From: Tritrichomonas musculus
Lineage: Eukaryota > Parabasalia > Tritrichomonadida > Tritrichomonadidae
NCBI GenBank assembly: GCA_039105265.1
Contig: JAPFFF010000007.1
Span: 3,596,001-3,660,000 of the forward strand
DNA: 64,000 bases
Reading direction: 5' to 3'
This document shows positions 17,654-26,566 of the stretch, piece by piece (within the stretch, counting starts at the first letter, position 1; each line of letters opens with the position of its first letter). The notes under the pieces were generated by a model, which was given only the letters and a program-made list of their open reading frames with translations, ran no database searches and was not told the origin of the DNA. Both the position numbers and the translations under genes were made by a program.

Positions 17654-18764
17654 GACCTGCATGTGATGGTTGAGGTAATTTACCATGTTCTTTGGTATAA
17701 TGAGCTTGGCAAATTGCTTTATTATCATCAGTCTTTTCAATTCCAAGTTCAGTAAACTCTTCATCTGTAAATGCAAAGATTAATGAACAATTTTCAATCA
17801 GATCATCGAAATCACCTCCAGATGCAGATACGTATTGTTCTCTAACTTCATACTTCAATTGATATTTAGTTGGTGTTGGTTCGGGAGATGGTGGGTTTGG
17901 ATTATCACCAGGTCCTGGGATGATAGCCTCATTACCGATTTGAGTGAATTGATGTTTGAGATGTCCATGAGCTTTGATTTGTTTGAGTTTGTCGAGTTCC
18001 TCTGGGGATACAGTATCATTATCTTCCAGGAATGCCTTAGCTTCAGCAACCGTGTATGGGTCAATGGCAGCCCAAACAAGACCAGCTGGACTGACTTGGA
18101 ATCTAATGGATAAATCACCAATGATTCCGTTAGGGAATAAGTCGAATGCCTGTAATGCAAGCAAGTCATCAAATGGTACATTCAAGTCGAATTCGGTTGT
18201 GGTCTTACCACCATCCTTGAAGCTATTGAGATTAACGTATGAACCAGCATGAGTTTGACTGTAATTGCTGATGTTCTCCCATAAGCTGTGAACGAATCTG
18301 CGGCGCATCTTCTCAGTCTCTGGTTTCAAAACCGAGTATAGGAAGCCCTCGCGAATGCATTCATTTTGCTGATATCCGACATTGACATTGTTATGGAGAA
18401 TCTCGAGCCTGTCAAACAATTGGTTCGAGGACTTAAATCCAACGAACAGTTTATAGAAGTTATTTGGATCATTGATCTCTTGCAATTTGGCCAAATCGGT
18501 GTTCAATTGCAAATCGAGTTTGATGTGGAATGTGAGGAAGCCTTTGTCGATATCGCTAATGAAGTGGTCGGGATGTGTTAATGAAATCTGTGAGTACTGG
18601 CCTTGGTGAAATGGGGCTGGCTGGTCATGGCAATCGACTGTTCTAAATGAGAAGCTTCTGGTACCATCATTAACATTGATGATATTTCGCATCTTCTGGA
18701 ATGTGTCATTGACATTCCCAACCTCGTATTTCAAATTGTGAGCTCTTTCGTTCCTGTATCTCAT
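17654..18764 (-). pseudogene. Capsid protein candidate, part present in B1
   Basis: N-terminal ~370 residues of a B capsid protein, starting MRYRNERAHNLKYE at 18764. Fossil, broken where A1 lies against it. Up to about 17930 the bases are nearly those of A1's own capsid loop domain (14980-15260), whereas the rest is clearly B-type. Divergent from the amphipathic peptide gene. Confidence 0.75.
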
Positions 18765-18811
18765 TTTGTATCTTGGAAAAAAGCTTGAAATCACATTTTT
18801 TTATATACCAA

Positions 18812-19063
18812 ATGGGTATTGGCATCTTCAAGAAGATTAAGAACGCTTTCAAGAACGTCGGCAGTAAGCTCAAGAATGCAGCTCAAACTGTCATCCGCAA
18901 CCTCCCAAGGGCAGTTGATATTGGAAAGGGGATCATCAATAGGATCAAGCCAATCGCCGACTTCATACCAGGTGTTGGACCAGTTGTAGACACCATCAGC
19001 ACTGGACTCAATTACGTAAGCAAAGCTAATGATATAGGTAAATCCATACTGGACAAGGTTTGA
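18812..19063 (+). CDS. Amphipathic peptide, B1, 84 aa (wait: 83 residues plus stop)
   Basis: MGIGIFKKIKNAFKNVGSKL onward, homologous to the A peptide, with a hydrophobic middle (IADFIPGVGPVVDTISTG). The start follows TTTTTTTATATACCAA, shared by all B copies and probably part of a bidirectional promoter with the capsid gene. The length is 252 nt including the stop. Confidence 0.65.
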   Translation: MGIGIFKKIKNAFKNVGSKLKNAAQTVIRNLPRAVDIGKGIINRIKPIADFIPGVGPVVDTISTGLNYVSKANDIGKSILDKV

Positions 19064-19113
19064 TCATCATAGAATATCCACATACATATGAATATATTTT
19101 TGTCCGTTTTGAA

Positions 19114-19548
19114 ATGAATTGCGATATCAGGGTTATTAATGATAACAAGATGGAGCAACGCACGTTCAACTCAGTAGAGGAGTTCGACCTGTTCTACCAG
19201 AAGTACAAGGACATGTTCAATGAGAAGACCACCAATTACCTCAATAAAACCTACAAAATAATCACACCCGAATGCGAGTACAGGATTACCAAACGCACTG
19301 GCAAGGATGGCTCTAGTAATGTGTTTCTCAAGAAGATCACCAAGCCAGCTGATAATGACAACCTGGTGGAGATCCAATTTGCAAGCATTCGAGCTGACAT
19401 CAATGCATTGCAATCAACTGTAGATGAATACACCAAACGGATTACCACTCTGGAGAACACCATTGGCGTGATCACCACAAAAATAAATCAGCTCACCAAT
19501 ACTGTGAATGAGTGTACTGATGCGGTGAACGGTATCCTAAGACATTAA
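19114..19548 (+). CDS. p144, B homologue of p158
   Basis: 144 residues from the ATG at 19114, chosen because TATTTTTG lies 20 bp upstream and B2/B3 agree. Core EEFDLFYQKYKDMFNEKTTN and YKIITPECEYRITKR, C-terminal coiled coil. Its stop overlaps that of the convergent neighbour (TTAA). Confidence 0.65.
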   Translation: MNCDIRVINDNKMEQRTFNSVEEFDLFYQKYKDMFNEKTTNYLNKTYKIITPECEYRITKRTGKDGSSNVFLKKITKPADNDNLVEIQFASIRADINALQSTVDEYTKRITTLENTIGVITTKINQLTNTVNECTDAVNGILRH

Positions 19549-19799
19549 ATTTTTGAATTATTTGGGATTACCTGGTGATTGAGCGAGTGGTGTATTGCTG
19601 ATGATGTTGACTTAATGATTGGGTCATGCACGACACACCCCTTATCTTCATATTTTGGGATTGTGGGTTTGGTACAACTCATAGTTCGCCTATTTCGCAT
19701 GTGACGTTCCAGGTGATTGAAATACGTGAGCCCATTTGAATCTCTTAATACACGGCGTTCCTCGTATGAATTACATTCCTGCGCTTTCGCGTATGACAT
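19545..19799 (-). CDS. p84, B1 homologue of p77
   Basis: 84 residues; conserved FNHLERHMRNRR. Relative to B2 (75 residues) it has nine extra residues after MSY, encoded by a 27-bp in-frame addition bounded by a direct repeat TCATACG and containing the pseudo-palindrome GCAGGAATGTAATTC. Confidence 0.55.
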   Translation of the reverse strand: MSYAKAQECNSYEERRVLRDSNGLTYFNHLERHMRNRRTMSCTKPTIPKYEDKGCVVHDPIIKSTSSAIHHSLNHQVIPNNSKI

Positions 19800-19833
19800 T
19801 TAATCTTGAAAAAACACTTTTTTTCATATCTAA

Positions 19834-20067
19834 ATGAGTGAATTGGGTGAATACAAAAAGGAGATTCCAGAGTTGAAGCGCATCAAGCATGATCTCAAGG
19901 AGAAGTGCTATATGTATAAGGGCCACCTCAATAACATCAAAGGGGGTATGCTGGGTAGCAATGGTCTCGCAGTCCGTGAATCATTGATTGAGGACATCAA
20001 TAGTTTGAAGGAAAAGGTTGCCAAACTTGAAAATGAGTTAGCTGAATTATCAAGCGATAACCACTAA
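19834..20067 (+). CDS. p77B, B1 homologue of p75
   Basis: 77 residues, MSELGEYKKEIPELKRIKHD, GMLGSNGLAVRESLIEDINS and a leucine heptad tail. Shares a 34-bp divergent promoter region with the minus-strand neighbour (CACTTTTTTTCATATCTAA). Confidence 0.65.
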   Translation: MSELGEYKKEIPELKRIKHDLKEKCYMYKGHLNNIKGGMLGSNGLAVRESLIEDINSLKEKVAKLENELAELSSDNH

Positions 20068-20074
20068 ATTTCTG

Positions 20075-20096
20075 GTAACAGCAATTTTGCTGTCAC
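20075..20096 (+). repeat. Hairpin upstream of B1 integrase
   Basis: Arms GTAACAGCAA and TTGCTGTCAC around TT, one mismatch. In B2 the equivalent (37180-37201) has GG/CC where this has GT/AC, so the outer pair covaries. Confidence 0.65.
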
Positions 20097-20124
20097 GATA
20101 GAGACCATTATTTTTGCACATTAA

Positions 20125-21483
20125 ATGTTTCACAAAGTAACATCATTCTTGTGGGGTGAGAAAGCAGTTCCTGCTACACCTAAGCCCCCAGAACCACCTA
20201 AGCCCCCTGAGAACGCGGTTCCTGCTCCCCCTCCGCCCCAGGAAATGGCTAATACCAACAAGAAATCATTCAAGATATTCGATAATGAGTACAAGTCATT
20301 GCTCAAGTACCCATTCAAATCCAAAATATCAAAATTGGACCCATCACTGTTTATCGTCAATCCGGAGTATCATCATGAACCATTCGTGAAGGACTTCAAA
20401 TTGAAATCATGTAATTATTATTCAAAACCGGATTTCTCATTAGAACCTGGCTGCTGGGAGGTCGATTTGATGTTTGTGAAGTACACTACGAAGGCTGGCG
20501 ATAAATTGGTACCCCATGAAACCATTTACCTCATCATGGTGAATGTCAATACGCGATATCTAATTGTGAAACCACTTAAGAACAAACTAGCTGATACCAT
20601 TAAGGATGCGTACGCCAAAATCATTCTCGATAAATATGATGACTTCAAATTTAATACCATCAAATGTGATGGTGAAAATAATCTACTAAAAGTGCTTGAT
20701 ATAATTCCCTACAGAAGTCCAGACAAAAATAAATATGCAGGTACCAAAAATGTGTTGATTGACGGTAATGCAGTGATTGTCGATAAATCCAAACACAGCA
20801 ACGCTCACAAAATCGTTGATGCAACCATTAGGACACTCCGCAATGCATTCGGTCTAGATAATCGTAGAATTGGAGACCCATTCCTGATGCAACAGATGGT
20901 TCACTACTATAACAACACACCACATCGGTCTCTACGAATGCCCAATCCCAATTACCGAGATGATGGAATCCAAGCAGGAACTGCGTTCTATGACCCGTAT
21001 CTAGCGAAAGAGCCTAAGGAGATATACTACACACCCAATCAAATGCAGCACAACCCAGATTTGGAGTGGAGATACATCAGGGATTGCCAAAGGAGGCTAC
21101 GTCGAGTCAAAAATAATATGCAAATGGATGGTCTGCTGAGTTATCGCAAGGGTAATATCATATTGGTCCATTACGATACATCCAAAACTGAGAAGAAGCA
21201 TGAGAAGCAGAGGCGTGTGTTCAATGAGATTGCTGAATTCATAAGATACCATAATGGGAACGTCGAATGCAAATTGCTGAACCCATATCGTAGATTCCAG
21301 TTGAATGATGATAAGCAAGCAGGAACTGCGTTCTATGTTCCGTATATCAAAACCAAAACTGGTCGAACGCCAATGACTGATGATGAGCGAGCTACTATAA
21401 CTGTCCCCATTATGTATACCCGATTCGTGGCAACCAATTATGCATCACTAGGTAAAGACTATAAGCAGTACTTTGCTATCTAA
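20125..21483 (+). CDS. Retroviral-type DDE integrase, B1
   Basis: 452 residues. Core motifs: WEVDLMF, IKCDGENNLL, VDATIRTLRNAFG, YYNNTPHRSL. The start follows TATTTTTGCACATTAA, the same in B2 and B3. The N-terminal ~40 residues are a Pro-rich extension (PKPPEPPKPPENAVPAPPPP) unlike the other copies, built on GCAGTTCCTGCT-type repeats. Two inserted-looking segments both encode QAGTAFY from an identical 21-bp sequence (20972-20992, 21317-21337). p110 begins four bases after the stop. Confidence 0.88.
   Translation: MFHKVTSFLWGEKAVPATPKPPEPPKPPENAVPAPPPPQEMANTNKKSFKIFDNEYKSLLKYPFKSKISKLDPSLFIVNPEYHHEPFVKDFKLKSCNYYSKPDFSLEPGCWEVDLMFVKYTTKAGDKLVPHETIYLIMVNVNTRYLIVKPLKNKLADTIKDAYAKIILDKYDDFKFNTIKCDGENNLLKVLDIIPYRSPDKNKYAGTKNVLIDGNAVIVDKSKHSNAHKIVDATIRTLRNAFGLDNRRIGDPFLMQQMVHYYNNTPHRSLRMPNPNYRDDGIQAGTAFYDPYLAKEPKEIYYTPNQMQHNPDLEWRYIRDCQRRLRRVKNNMQMDGLLSYRKGNIILVHYDTSKTEKKHEKQRRVFNEIAEFIRYHNGNVECKLLNPYRRFQLNDDKQAGTAFYVPYIKTKTGRTPMTDDERATITVPIMYTRFVATNYASLGKDYKQYFAI
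20972..20992 (+). repeat. Dispersed 20-bp repeat in integrase, copy 1
   Basis: AGCAGGAACTGCGTTCTATG: overlapping mini-hairpins GCAG-GAA-CTGC and GAAC-TGC-GTTC. B3 and B2 lack it at this place. Confidence 0.75.
21317..21337 (+). repeat. Dispersed 20-bp repeat in integrase, copy 2
   Basis: Same 20 bp as at 20972, again read as QAGTAFY. Present at the matching place in B3 (44898-44918) but not in type-A integrases. Confidence 0.75.
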
Positions 21484-21486
21484 TAA

Positions 21487-21819
21487 ATGCCAAAGCGCTA
21501 TTTCCATACACAGACCACCGAGTTTAAGCTACCTGAGGATTTCATATATAGTCGCAACAAGAAATACATCGTAGTGCAGTATGTGGGAGCTATCCTGAAT
21601 AAGACCATCATCGGTGATTTGATGGTACACTCGGATATTGTTGAATTTGACCCATACTGTGACCACTTCATAATGCTAGCCAACAGACGGCAAACCAAGT
21701 ATCGCAAATATGAGATGCTCAATAGGACCAAGCGAGATTTCAAAATATGGTTCACAGACCTGTATGGTAATGAGATAAAACCCGATGCATTCGTGCTATC
21801 GTGCTTGCTAATCTATTGA
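21487..21819 (+). CDS. p110, B1 homologue of p116
   Basis: 110 residues, MPKRYFHTQTTEFKLPEDFI, with the same conserved core as p116 (LANRRQTKYRKYE, SCLLIY). TAATAAATG links it to the integrase stop without a promoter-like motif, pointing to a joint transcript. Confidence 0.75.
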   Translation: MPKRYFHTQTTEFKLPEDFIYSRNKKYIVVQYVGAILNKTIIGDLMVHSDIVEFDPYCDHFIMLANRRQTKYRKYEMLNRTKRDFKIWFTDLYGNEIKPDAFVLSCLLIY

Positions 21820-21843
21820 CTTCGGCAGTTTATTTTTGGGTAA

Positions 21844-23307
21844 ATGAATGGAAAAATATACCTATATCCAGGTCAATATAAAAGCATTGAAAATAAATAT
21901 ATAAATGGGGTATATGCTAGCCATACAAATGACAATAAGTATATATTCGTTAAAGATATAGGTCTACCCAAAATCGTAAGCTCTATGCGTGGAGGTTCAC
22001 TTGAACCCAAATTGCATGGCTTCCTATTCTTCCTAAGGAATTATGAGAGAGAACCCAGTATTATTTGGGATGAAGCTGAAACATCAAATGGTATACGGTT
22101 TGTATATTTTCTTCGAGAGAACAAAAATTTTATGCAGCTGCCAAATAATGTATTTATTGCTGCCCCATATGATGAATTTGACAGTGCAGTCCGTAAAAAT
22201 GTTATTGTACGTTCAGGTGTTTATGATAATGAGAGATTTAATATACCAATACTCCATCACAAGGAATATATTCCTGATATTGTGATCAAACATCTGCCTC
22301 CAACTCCAGACCCCAAACGCCAAAATGACAAATACAATAAATACTTTGCAGCACCCCCAATGCAACCAACAGGGGTAATCCCACCACAACGTCCAATGCA
22401 ACCAACAGGGGTAATCCCACCACAACGTCCAATGCAACCAACAGGGGTAATCCCACCACCACCAATGCAACCTCCATTTGTGAAACCACCTCCAGTTCCT
22501 CCAGTTCCTCCAAATGTCCCTCCATATGCACCTCCAAATGTCCCTCCATATGCACCTCCAATACCAACAGGGGTAATCCCACCTCCTCCAAATGCACCCC
22601 AATTTGTACCCCCACCTCCAATGCGAGTTGATGCATCAACATATAAATCACCACCGATTAGGTTTGATATGTCTACAATCACAACACCATCATTGGGTCG
22701 TAAATCCCCTAAGCGCGACAGTTCTAAAACACCATCCCGTAATGCCTCCCCCAAGCGTGACTCCACCAATACGATTGTATCCATCTCTAGTGATGATGAT
22801 GAGAGCATTGATGAGAGCATTGCTGAGAGCAGTGATGGTATTGAGTTTACAGAATCAGTGATACCCGAAGCTCGACCCCGAAGTAATAATAAGCAGAATT
22901 TCAATGAAAAAATATTTGATCCAAACACATATGCTCAACCTGGCAAACTGGAACCTACCATACCACAAACCGTACCAATTCGAATGGTTAAGAAGAATGG
23001 TTCCGTACAAGAGTACGATGTTTATACAAAATCACTGCCAGCTCTCAAGCAACATGCTAAGCGAGCCACAAACAGTCATCCTAAATCACCATCACGTCAA
23101 TCCACAGATGGTAATCGCGATAGACTGGTAAGCTTTGGTAAATCATTTTATATAGAAGGTACTCCAAAAACCAATGGGAATATTGATGATCCCACATTCA
23201 TATACGAACCAATGGAAGTCATTAAATCGACTGACCAACAACAGGATGAAACGGCAAAAATAATGGCTAACAATAGGTTTTATCAAAGAAAATATCATAA
23301 GGAGTAA
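21844..23307 (+). CDS. p487, proline-rich fast-changing protein
   Basis: 487 residues, unrecognised. N-terminal ~150 residues globular (YLYPGQYKSIENKYINGVYA); residues about 165-265 Pro-rich with three MQPTGVIPPQRP repeats and PPNVPPYA repeats; then Ser/Asp-rich and a conserved end (VSFGKSFYIEGTPK...DDPTFIYEP). The B3 counterpart (p493) shares only the opening, the FGKSF end and position. TTTATTTTTGGGTAA precedes the start in both. Confidence 0.65.
   Translation: MNGKIYLYPGQYKSIENKYINGVYASHTNDNKYIFVKDIGLPKIVSSMRGGSLEPKLHGFLFFLRNYEREPSIIWDEAETSNGIRFVYFLRENKNFMQLPNNVFIAAPYDEFDSAVRKNVIVRSGVYDNERFNIPILHHKEYIPDIVIKHLPPTPDPKRQNDKYNKYFAAPPMQPTGVIPPQRPMQPTGVIPPQRPMQPTGVIPPPPMQPPFVKPPPVPPVPPNVPPYAPPNVPPYAPPIPTGVIPPPPNAPQFVPPPPMRVDASTYKSPPIRFDMSTITTPSLGRKSPKRDSSKTPSRNASPKRDSTNTIVSISSDDDESIDESIAESSDGIEFTESVIPEARPRSNNKQNFNEKIFDPNTYAQPGKLEPTIPQTVPIRMVKKNGSVQEYDVYTKSLPALKQHAKRATNSHPKSPSRQSTDGNRDRLVSFGKSFYIEGTPKTNGNIDDPTFIYEPMEVIKSTDQQQDETAKIMANNRFYQRKYHKE
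22360..22464 (+). repeat. 36-bp tandem repeat, about three units
   Basis: Units start ATGCAACCAACAGGGGTAAT; in-frame coding repeat in p487. Confidence 0.9.
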
Positions 23308-23314
23308 TTGTCTA

Positions 23315-26089
23315 TTAATAAACACCCTTTGCTTTAACCAGAATGTTGGCTTCACCACGACGTCTATTTTTGTCTGCTTCAGCTTCTGCCTTGTACTTCA
23401 GATAATCACTCTTTGGTTGATATATGACTTCTTGAATATTGATTGCAACCATTTGGGCCCAGTCCTTCTTGATTTCCTGTAATTGACCAGCATATATATC
23501 ATTAACGATATCGTCAAATGGTGCTGGTTGATTCATATTCCTAGTCATTCCCTCTCGTATTGACATACCAAATCCCCAATCAAATATAATTGTTTCTATA
23601 AACTTGATTAATTGTTGGAGTTTTGGATGCCATTTGCTACCGTTAGCTGCCTCTTCAGTTAAGTCTCCAGTTTCTAGATTAACAGCTGAGCCAATAACCG
23701 TATTTACGAACTTTACAACAGCAGGACCCAAACTTGCATTATATTTATCCTTATTTACACGACGCCATGCAGCCCATCGTGCATATGTAAGGAATTTTCC
23801 ACCAAATTCTTGTGATTGTTCAACAGAATACTTCATTGGTTGGTCGAAATAGTATATGAATATGGTATTAGCAACAGTAAGATAATTGGTAGCCTTCTTG
23901 AGATCCTGAAGAACAGGATTAGAATAAGTCTGGCTATTCCAAAACAACTTCCATACATGTGAGAATGCAGAAGCCCAATATCCATTAGGTGTGAGTCGCT
24001 TACTGATACGTGGCTTTGGTAAGCCCTTTTTACCATATGCGGCCGTTAGTCTTTGCATATTATCAGTTTCTGTAAGTACATATTTGCCTTCTTTCCAATC
24101 AACATTATTGATTGATTTATTAAATTGTTTAGCAAGCCATTCATTAAATGGTTCATCAAGTCTAGCCTTCTTTGTCGCATGGGTTGTTTTCCACACTTTC
24201 TTGTATGGTGATGCGAGAACAAGCTTATAACCATTAACAATTGCAGGAACACCTCGTTTATCTACTAGGACAATATCATCAACCTGGTCTCCATTGAGGT
24301 CGGTGATTTTATTATTTAATGGGTCTCGTGCGTTCGTGCCTAATAATCTATATTTGGGAGTTCCATCTTTATCCAAATGGTTTCTGCAATATTCCTGTGC
24401 TGTGTCACGTGAAGCAGCATTTGGAATATACTTAACTCTGTAGTTCCCATTAATGATGATATCGAGGAAATTCTGTCTGCGTTCAGCTGAATTACCTGTT
24501 AATGATACTGAACCATACCTATCACTTATACGGTCTGTTATGACACCATAATTCAAATCACCACGAGTTCCTCTGCCGGATCTCTGAATACGAGCCGAGA
24601 CATCATAAGGAGCAAACTGGCTAGTATCAGTGATTTTTGCAGGCTTTAAGACTGATTCTGGTGCAATGGTGAGCTTTTCATAATCATGTGTTCTTGACTT
24701 ACCAGATTTTTGTCGAGCTGGTGTACGTGCATATTTAAATTTTTTGTCTACTTGTACATCATTCAAATCAATATCAAATAGATCATCATCACTAACATCT
24801 TCAGCTGCTGGTGCATCGTTATCATTAGCGTTGGGGACTTCCATAGTTTCTTTAGGTGAAGAAAAAATGTTATTATTTGTATACTCGATTTCAGGGGATA
24901 TATTTGTCATCAATTGGGATGTCGCTTTGGGTACCGATCCAGGGATATCCCCTAATGGAATCTCGCTAGGAACTTCGCTAGGAACTTCGCTAGGAACTTC
25001 GCTAGGAACTTCGCTTGGATCTCCTGAGGGTTTCGATTTATGCGATTTGCTATTAAGCTTATTTACTAGATTGAGCTTATCTAATATATCACGGGTATCT
25101 TCATATTGACCTCTAGAAATATATTCATGTAATGAGGCTACCAAATCTTTTGTTTTAAGGTCATCACTAGACTGTGGATGGATAGCCCTATTATAGCATT
25201 CCGTAAGTCCATCATATGAGTCCTCACCCAAAACACCGAAATTGCGAAGTGCTTGCAAATCATGTTTGAGTGTTTTGTTGAATGTAGTCATAAGTCTATC
25301 CATATTACTCTCACCTGGCAAATTGGTCAGGGATTGTAAGAATTCCTTATTGATTTCAGCTTCGATATCTTCATAGGTTTTAACAGTTGTAATGCATTTC
25401 CGTATACTAGATACCTCTTTATTGGTTTTTGGAGACCTTATGATATCGGCTTGCTTTTTCTCGATTGAATCCAAGTTACGTATGATATTATCAACCATAT
25501 CTCGTACCTCTCGAATCTCAATTTGGTTTAGTTTGCGGGGTGCATATTTATCGGGGTCATCAGCAATGCGATAGTATTTGGGTAATACATTAGGGATTTG
25601 TTCGGGGAGTATATCTTGAGTCTTAAGTGCATCCATATCAACACTAATTCGAGCTATTCGATTGGGTGTGAGTATTTGGAATGGACTCATATCACCTTCT
25701 TCCTCCTCCTCCTCAAATTCTAGCTCAATAGGTTCCTCAAATTCGGGGATATCCTGTTGGAGTTCCTCGCTTGGGACTTCGCTTGGGACTTCGCTTGGAT
25801 CTCCTGGGGGTTTCAAATGTCGCTCCAGATCTTCGAAGAATGCTGTATATACAAGTAAATTAACATACAATTTCGCAAACTGATCTGGGTCATTTATGTT
25901 GGTGCTTTCCCATGCATTTTTCATATCTTCAAGCTTATGCGATACCTCATCCGTGTACAAATCTGGCCTATTGATGGCGGCTATTATATTATAGACGATT
26001 GCATTTGGTATTTTGCATTTTTGTACCATACACCTAAGAATCTCTCGGTATGTGGGGTCCTTGACTCCACTATTAATTACGGTAATCAT
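23315..26089 (-). CDS. p924, B homologue of p854
   Basis: 924 residues. The conserved C-terminal domain (NFLDIIINGNYRVKYIP; DLNGDQVDDIVLVDKRGVP) matches p854; the N-terminal half is B-specific with two runs of PSEVPSE repeats. Unknown function. Convergent with p487 (7-bp gap) and divergent from the fibre-like gene, the same arrangement as in A but reversed. Confidence 0.75.
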   Translation of the reverse strand: MITVINSGVKDPTYREILRCMVQKCKIPNAIVYNIIAAINRPDLYTDEVSHKLEDMKNAWESTNINDPDQFAKLYVNLLVYTAFFEDLERHLKPPGDPSEVPSEVPSEELQQDIPEFEEPIELEFEEEEEEGDMSPFQILTPNRIARISVDMDALKTQDILPEQIPNVLPKYYRIADDPDKYAPRKLNQIEIREVRDMVDNIIRNLDSIEKKQADIIRSPKTNKEVSSIRKCITTVKTYEDIEAEINKEFLQSLTNLPGESNMDRLMTTFNKTLKHDLQALRNFGVLGEDSYDGLTECYNRAIHPQSSDDLKTKDLVASLHEYISRGQYEDTRDILDKLNLVNKLNSKSHKSKPSGDPSEVPSEVPSEVPSEVPSEIPLGDIPGSVPKATSQLMTNISPEIEYTNNNIFSSPKETMEVPNANDNDAPAAEDVSDDDLFDIDLNDVQVDKKFKYARTPARQKSGKSRTHDYEKLTIAPESVLKPAKITDTSQFAPYDVSARIQRSGRGTRGDLNYGVITDRISDRYGSVSLTGNSAERRQNFLDIIINGNYRVKYIPNAASRDTAQEYCRNHLDKDGTPKYRLLGTNARDPLNNKITDLNGDQVDDIVLVDKRGVPAIVNGYKLVLASPYKKVWKTTHATKKARLDEPFNEWLAKQFNKSINNVDWKEGKYVLTETDNMQRLTAAYGKKGLPKPRISKRLTPNGYWASAFSHVWKLFWNSQTYSNPVLQDLKKATNYLTVANTIFIYYFDQPMKYSVEQSQEFGGKFLTYARWAAWRRVNKDKYNASLGPAVVKFVNTVIGSAVNLETGDLTEEAANGSKWHPKLQQLIKFIETIIFDWGFGMSIREGMTRNMNQPAPFDDIVNDIYAGQLQEIKKDWAQMVAINIQEVIYQPKSDYLKYKAEAEADKNRRRGEANILVKAKGVY
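24965..25012 (-). repeat. 12-bp tandem repeat, four units (PSEV)
   Basis: GCTAGGAACTTC units on the plus strand encode PSEV repeats in p924; a shorter related run is at about 25768-25800. Confidence 0.9.
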
Positions 26090-26107
26090 AACTTTATTTT
26101 ATAGTAA

Positions 26108-26566
26108 ATGTTTAGTATAGAACAGAGTGGATTTTCAATAAAAGCAGCCACTATTGACGAGTTACTAATAGAGTACATCAAAAAGTATGCATGTATGTGC
26201 CATAATGGGTCCAATGGCTCAAATATAACTGGTCCCAACCAGGAGCAAATCAAGGAACTCATTACGAGTACAGTTGGTGAGCATCTCGAAAAATATGCAT
26301 TAGCCAAGGACCTTGAGTCATATGCTTTGCAAACCCAGCTATTCGACTATGTGAAAACCGAGGATTTCAATACGGAGCTGCTGAAGTATGCGCTATCTAA
26401 GGACTTGCAATCGTATGCCAGTAGTGAAGATGTGGATGGTGCCATTGGGGAATTACGTGATTACATCGCCAAAAACTGTGCGCTATCTACTGAAATACCT
26501 GAGGTCCCTGAGAACATCGTTACGAGTGATTCATTGAGTACTGCTTTGGAACCATATGCGAAGAAG
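26108..26566 (+). pseudogene. Fibre-like protein, N-terminal part in B1
   Basis: About 150 residues of a B fibre: MFSIEQSGFSIKAATIDELL tip, then YALAKDLES/YALQTQL/YALSKDLQS shaft-like repeats. Fossil, broken at the B1/A2 junction. Shares only the tip and repeat style with A fibres. Confidence 0.65.

Larger units (their letters stand above)
17654..26566. mobile_element. Maverick/Polinton fragment B1
   Basis: Fossil fragment of subfamily B, from within the capsid gene to within the fibre-like gene: capsid part, amphipathic peptide, p144, p84, p77, integrase, p110, p487, p924, fibre part. Neither terminus is present. It is bounded on the left by the A1 inverted repeat and on the right by a junction with A2, so it is broken at both sides (about two breaks). 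It is closest to B2 in the shared part. Confidence 0.8.

Noticed and set aside
22213-22928. Long minus-strand frames opposite p487
   Set aside because: They are Gly/Trp-rich shadows of the Pro-rich repeats on the coding strand.
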